In this document: piece after piece, positions 5,453 to 5,488 of the stretch
How positions within the stretch are numbered: the stretch's first letter is position 1
How the letters are laid out: every line of letters begins with the position of its first letter
DNA from: Bacillota bacterium
Lineage (GTDB): Bacteria; Bacillota; Clostridia; Christensenellales; CAG-138
Direction: 5' to 3'
Assembly (NCBI GenBank): GCA_023416175.1
Contig: JAEZIE010000114.1
Coordinates: forward strand, 1 to 5,488
DNA length: 5,488 nucleotides
Notes under the pieces: model-generated
The model's input: only the letters and a program-made list of their open reading frames with translations
The model's database searches: none
What the model was told of the DNA's origin: nothing
Translations under genes and position numbers: made by a program

Positions 5453-5488
5453 GTAAATACAATACAGGCGACCGCTTCCGTAGGGGTG

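Noticed and set aside
5453..5488. Possible start of a terminator after the dehydrogenase gene
   Set aside because: Only 36 bases remain and no complementary arm is visible before the window ends.

Overview
The window looks like chromosomal DNA of a moderately GC-rich Bacillota (Clostridia-type) bacterium. The basis is strong AGGAGG-like ribosome binding sites, sigma-A-like promoters, compact rho-independent terminators and the protein families present. I cannot name the genus. Six protein-coding genes are supported. No rRNA, tRNA, CRISPR array, insertion sequence or integrase is visible.

Left part (1-2388, all + strand). The window opens inside a PAS-GGDEF protein with intact catalytic and inhibitory motifs, so it is a likely diguanylate cyclase. 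A short gap with a possible promoter and a terminator-like hairpin separates it from a 366-residue cell-wall hydrolase. That protein has an N-terminal peptidoglycan-binding motif and a C-terminal lysozyme/lytic-transglycosylase-like domain. Its two halves differ clearly in base composition. Just downstream lies a small single-pass membrane protein of unknown function, closed by a strong terminator at 2351-2388.

Right part (2413-5488). A class II (fuculose-phosphate-type) aldolase gene on the minus strand converges on that terminator. It is divergently transcribed from a probable two-gene operon on the plus strand: a low-specificity L-threonine aldolase followed 49 bp later by an Ldh_2-family NAD(P)-dependent 2-hydroxyacid dehydrogenase. 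The 204-bp divergent region holds a good promoter for the operon, repeated A(A/T)TGCGG elements around that promoter, and an inverted repeat in front of the aldolase gene. Two carbon-carbon lyases next to a 2-oxo/2-hydroxyacid dehydrogenase suggest a small catabolic locus for hydroxylated amino acids or sugar-phosphate-like compounds. The actual substrates cannot be read from the sequence.

Most of the window is ordinary metabolism. The least ordinary parts are the mosaic hydrolase with its small membrane-protein neighbour, and the repeat architecture of the divergent control region.
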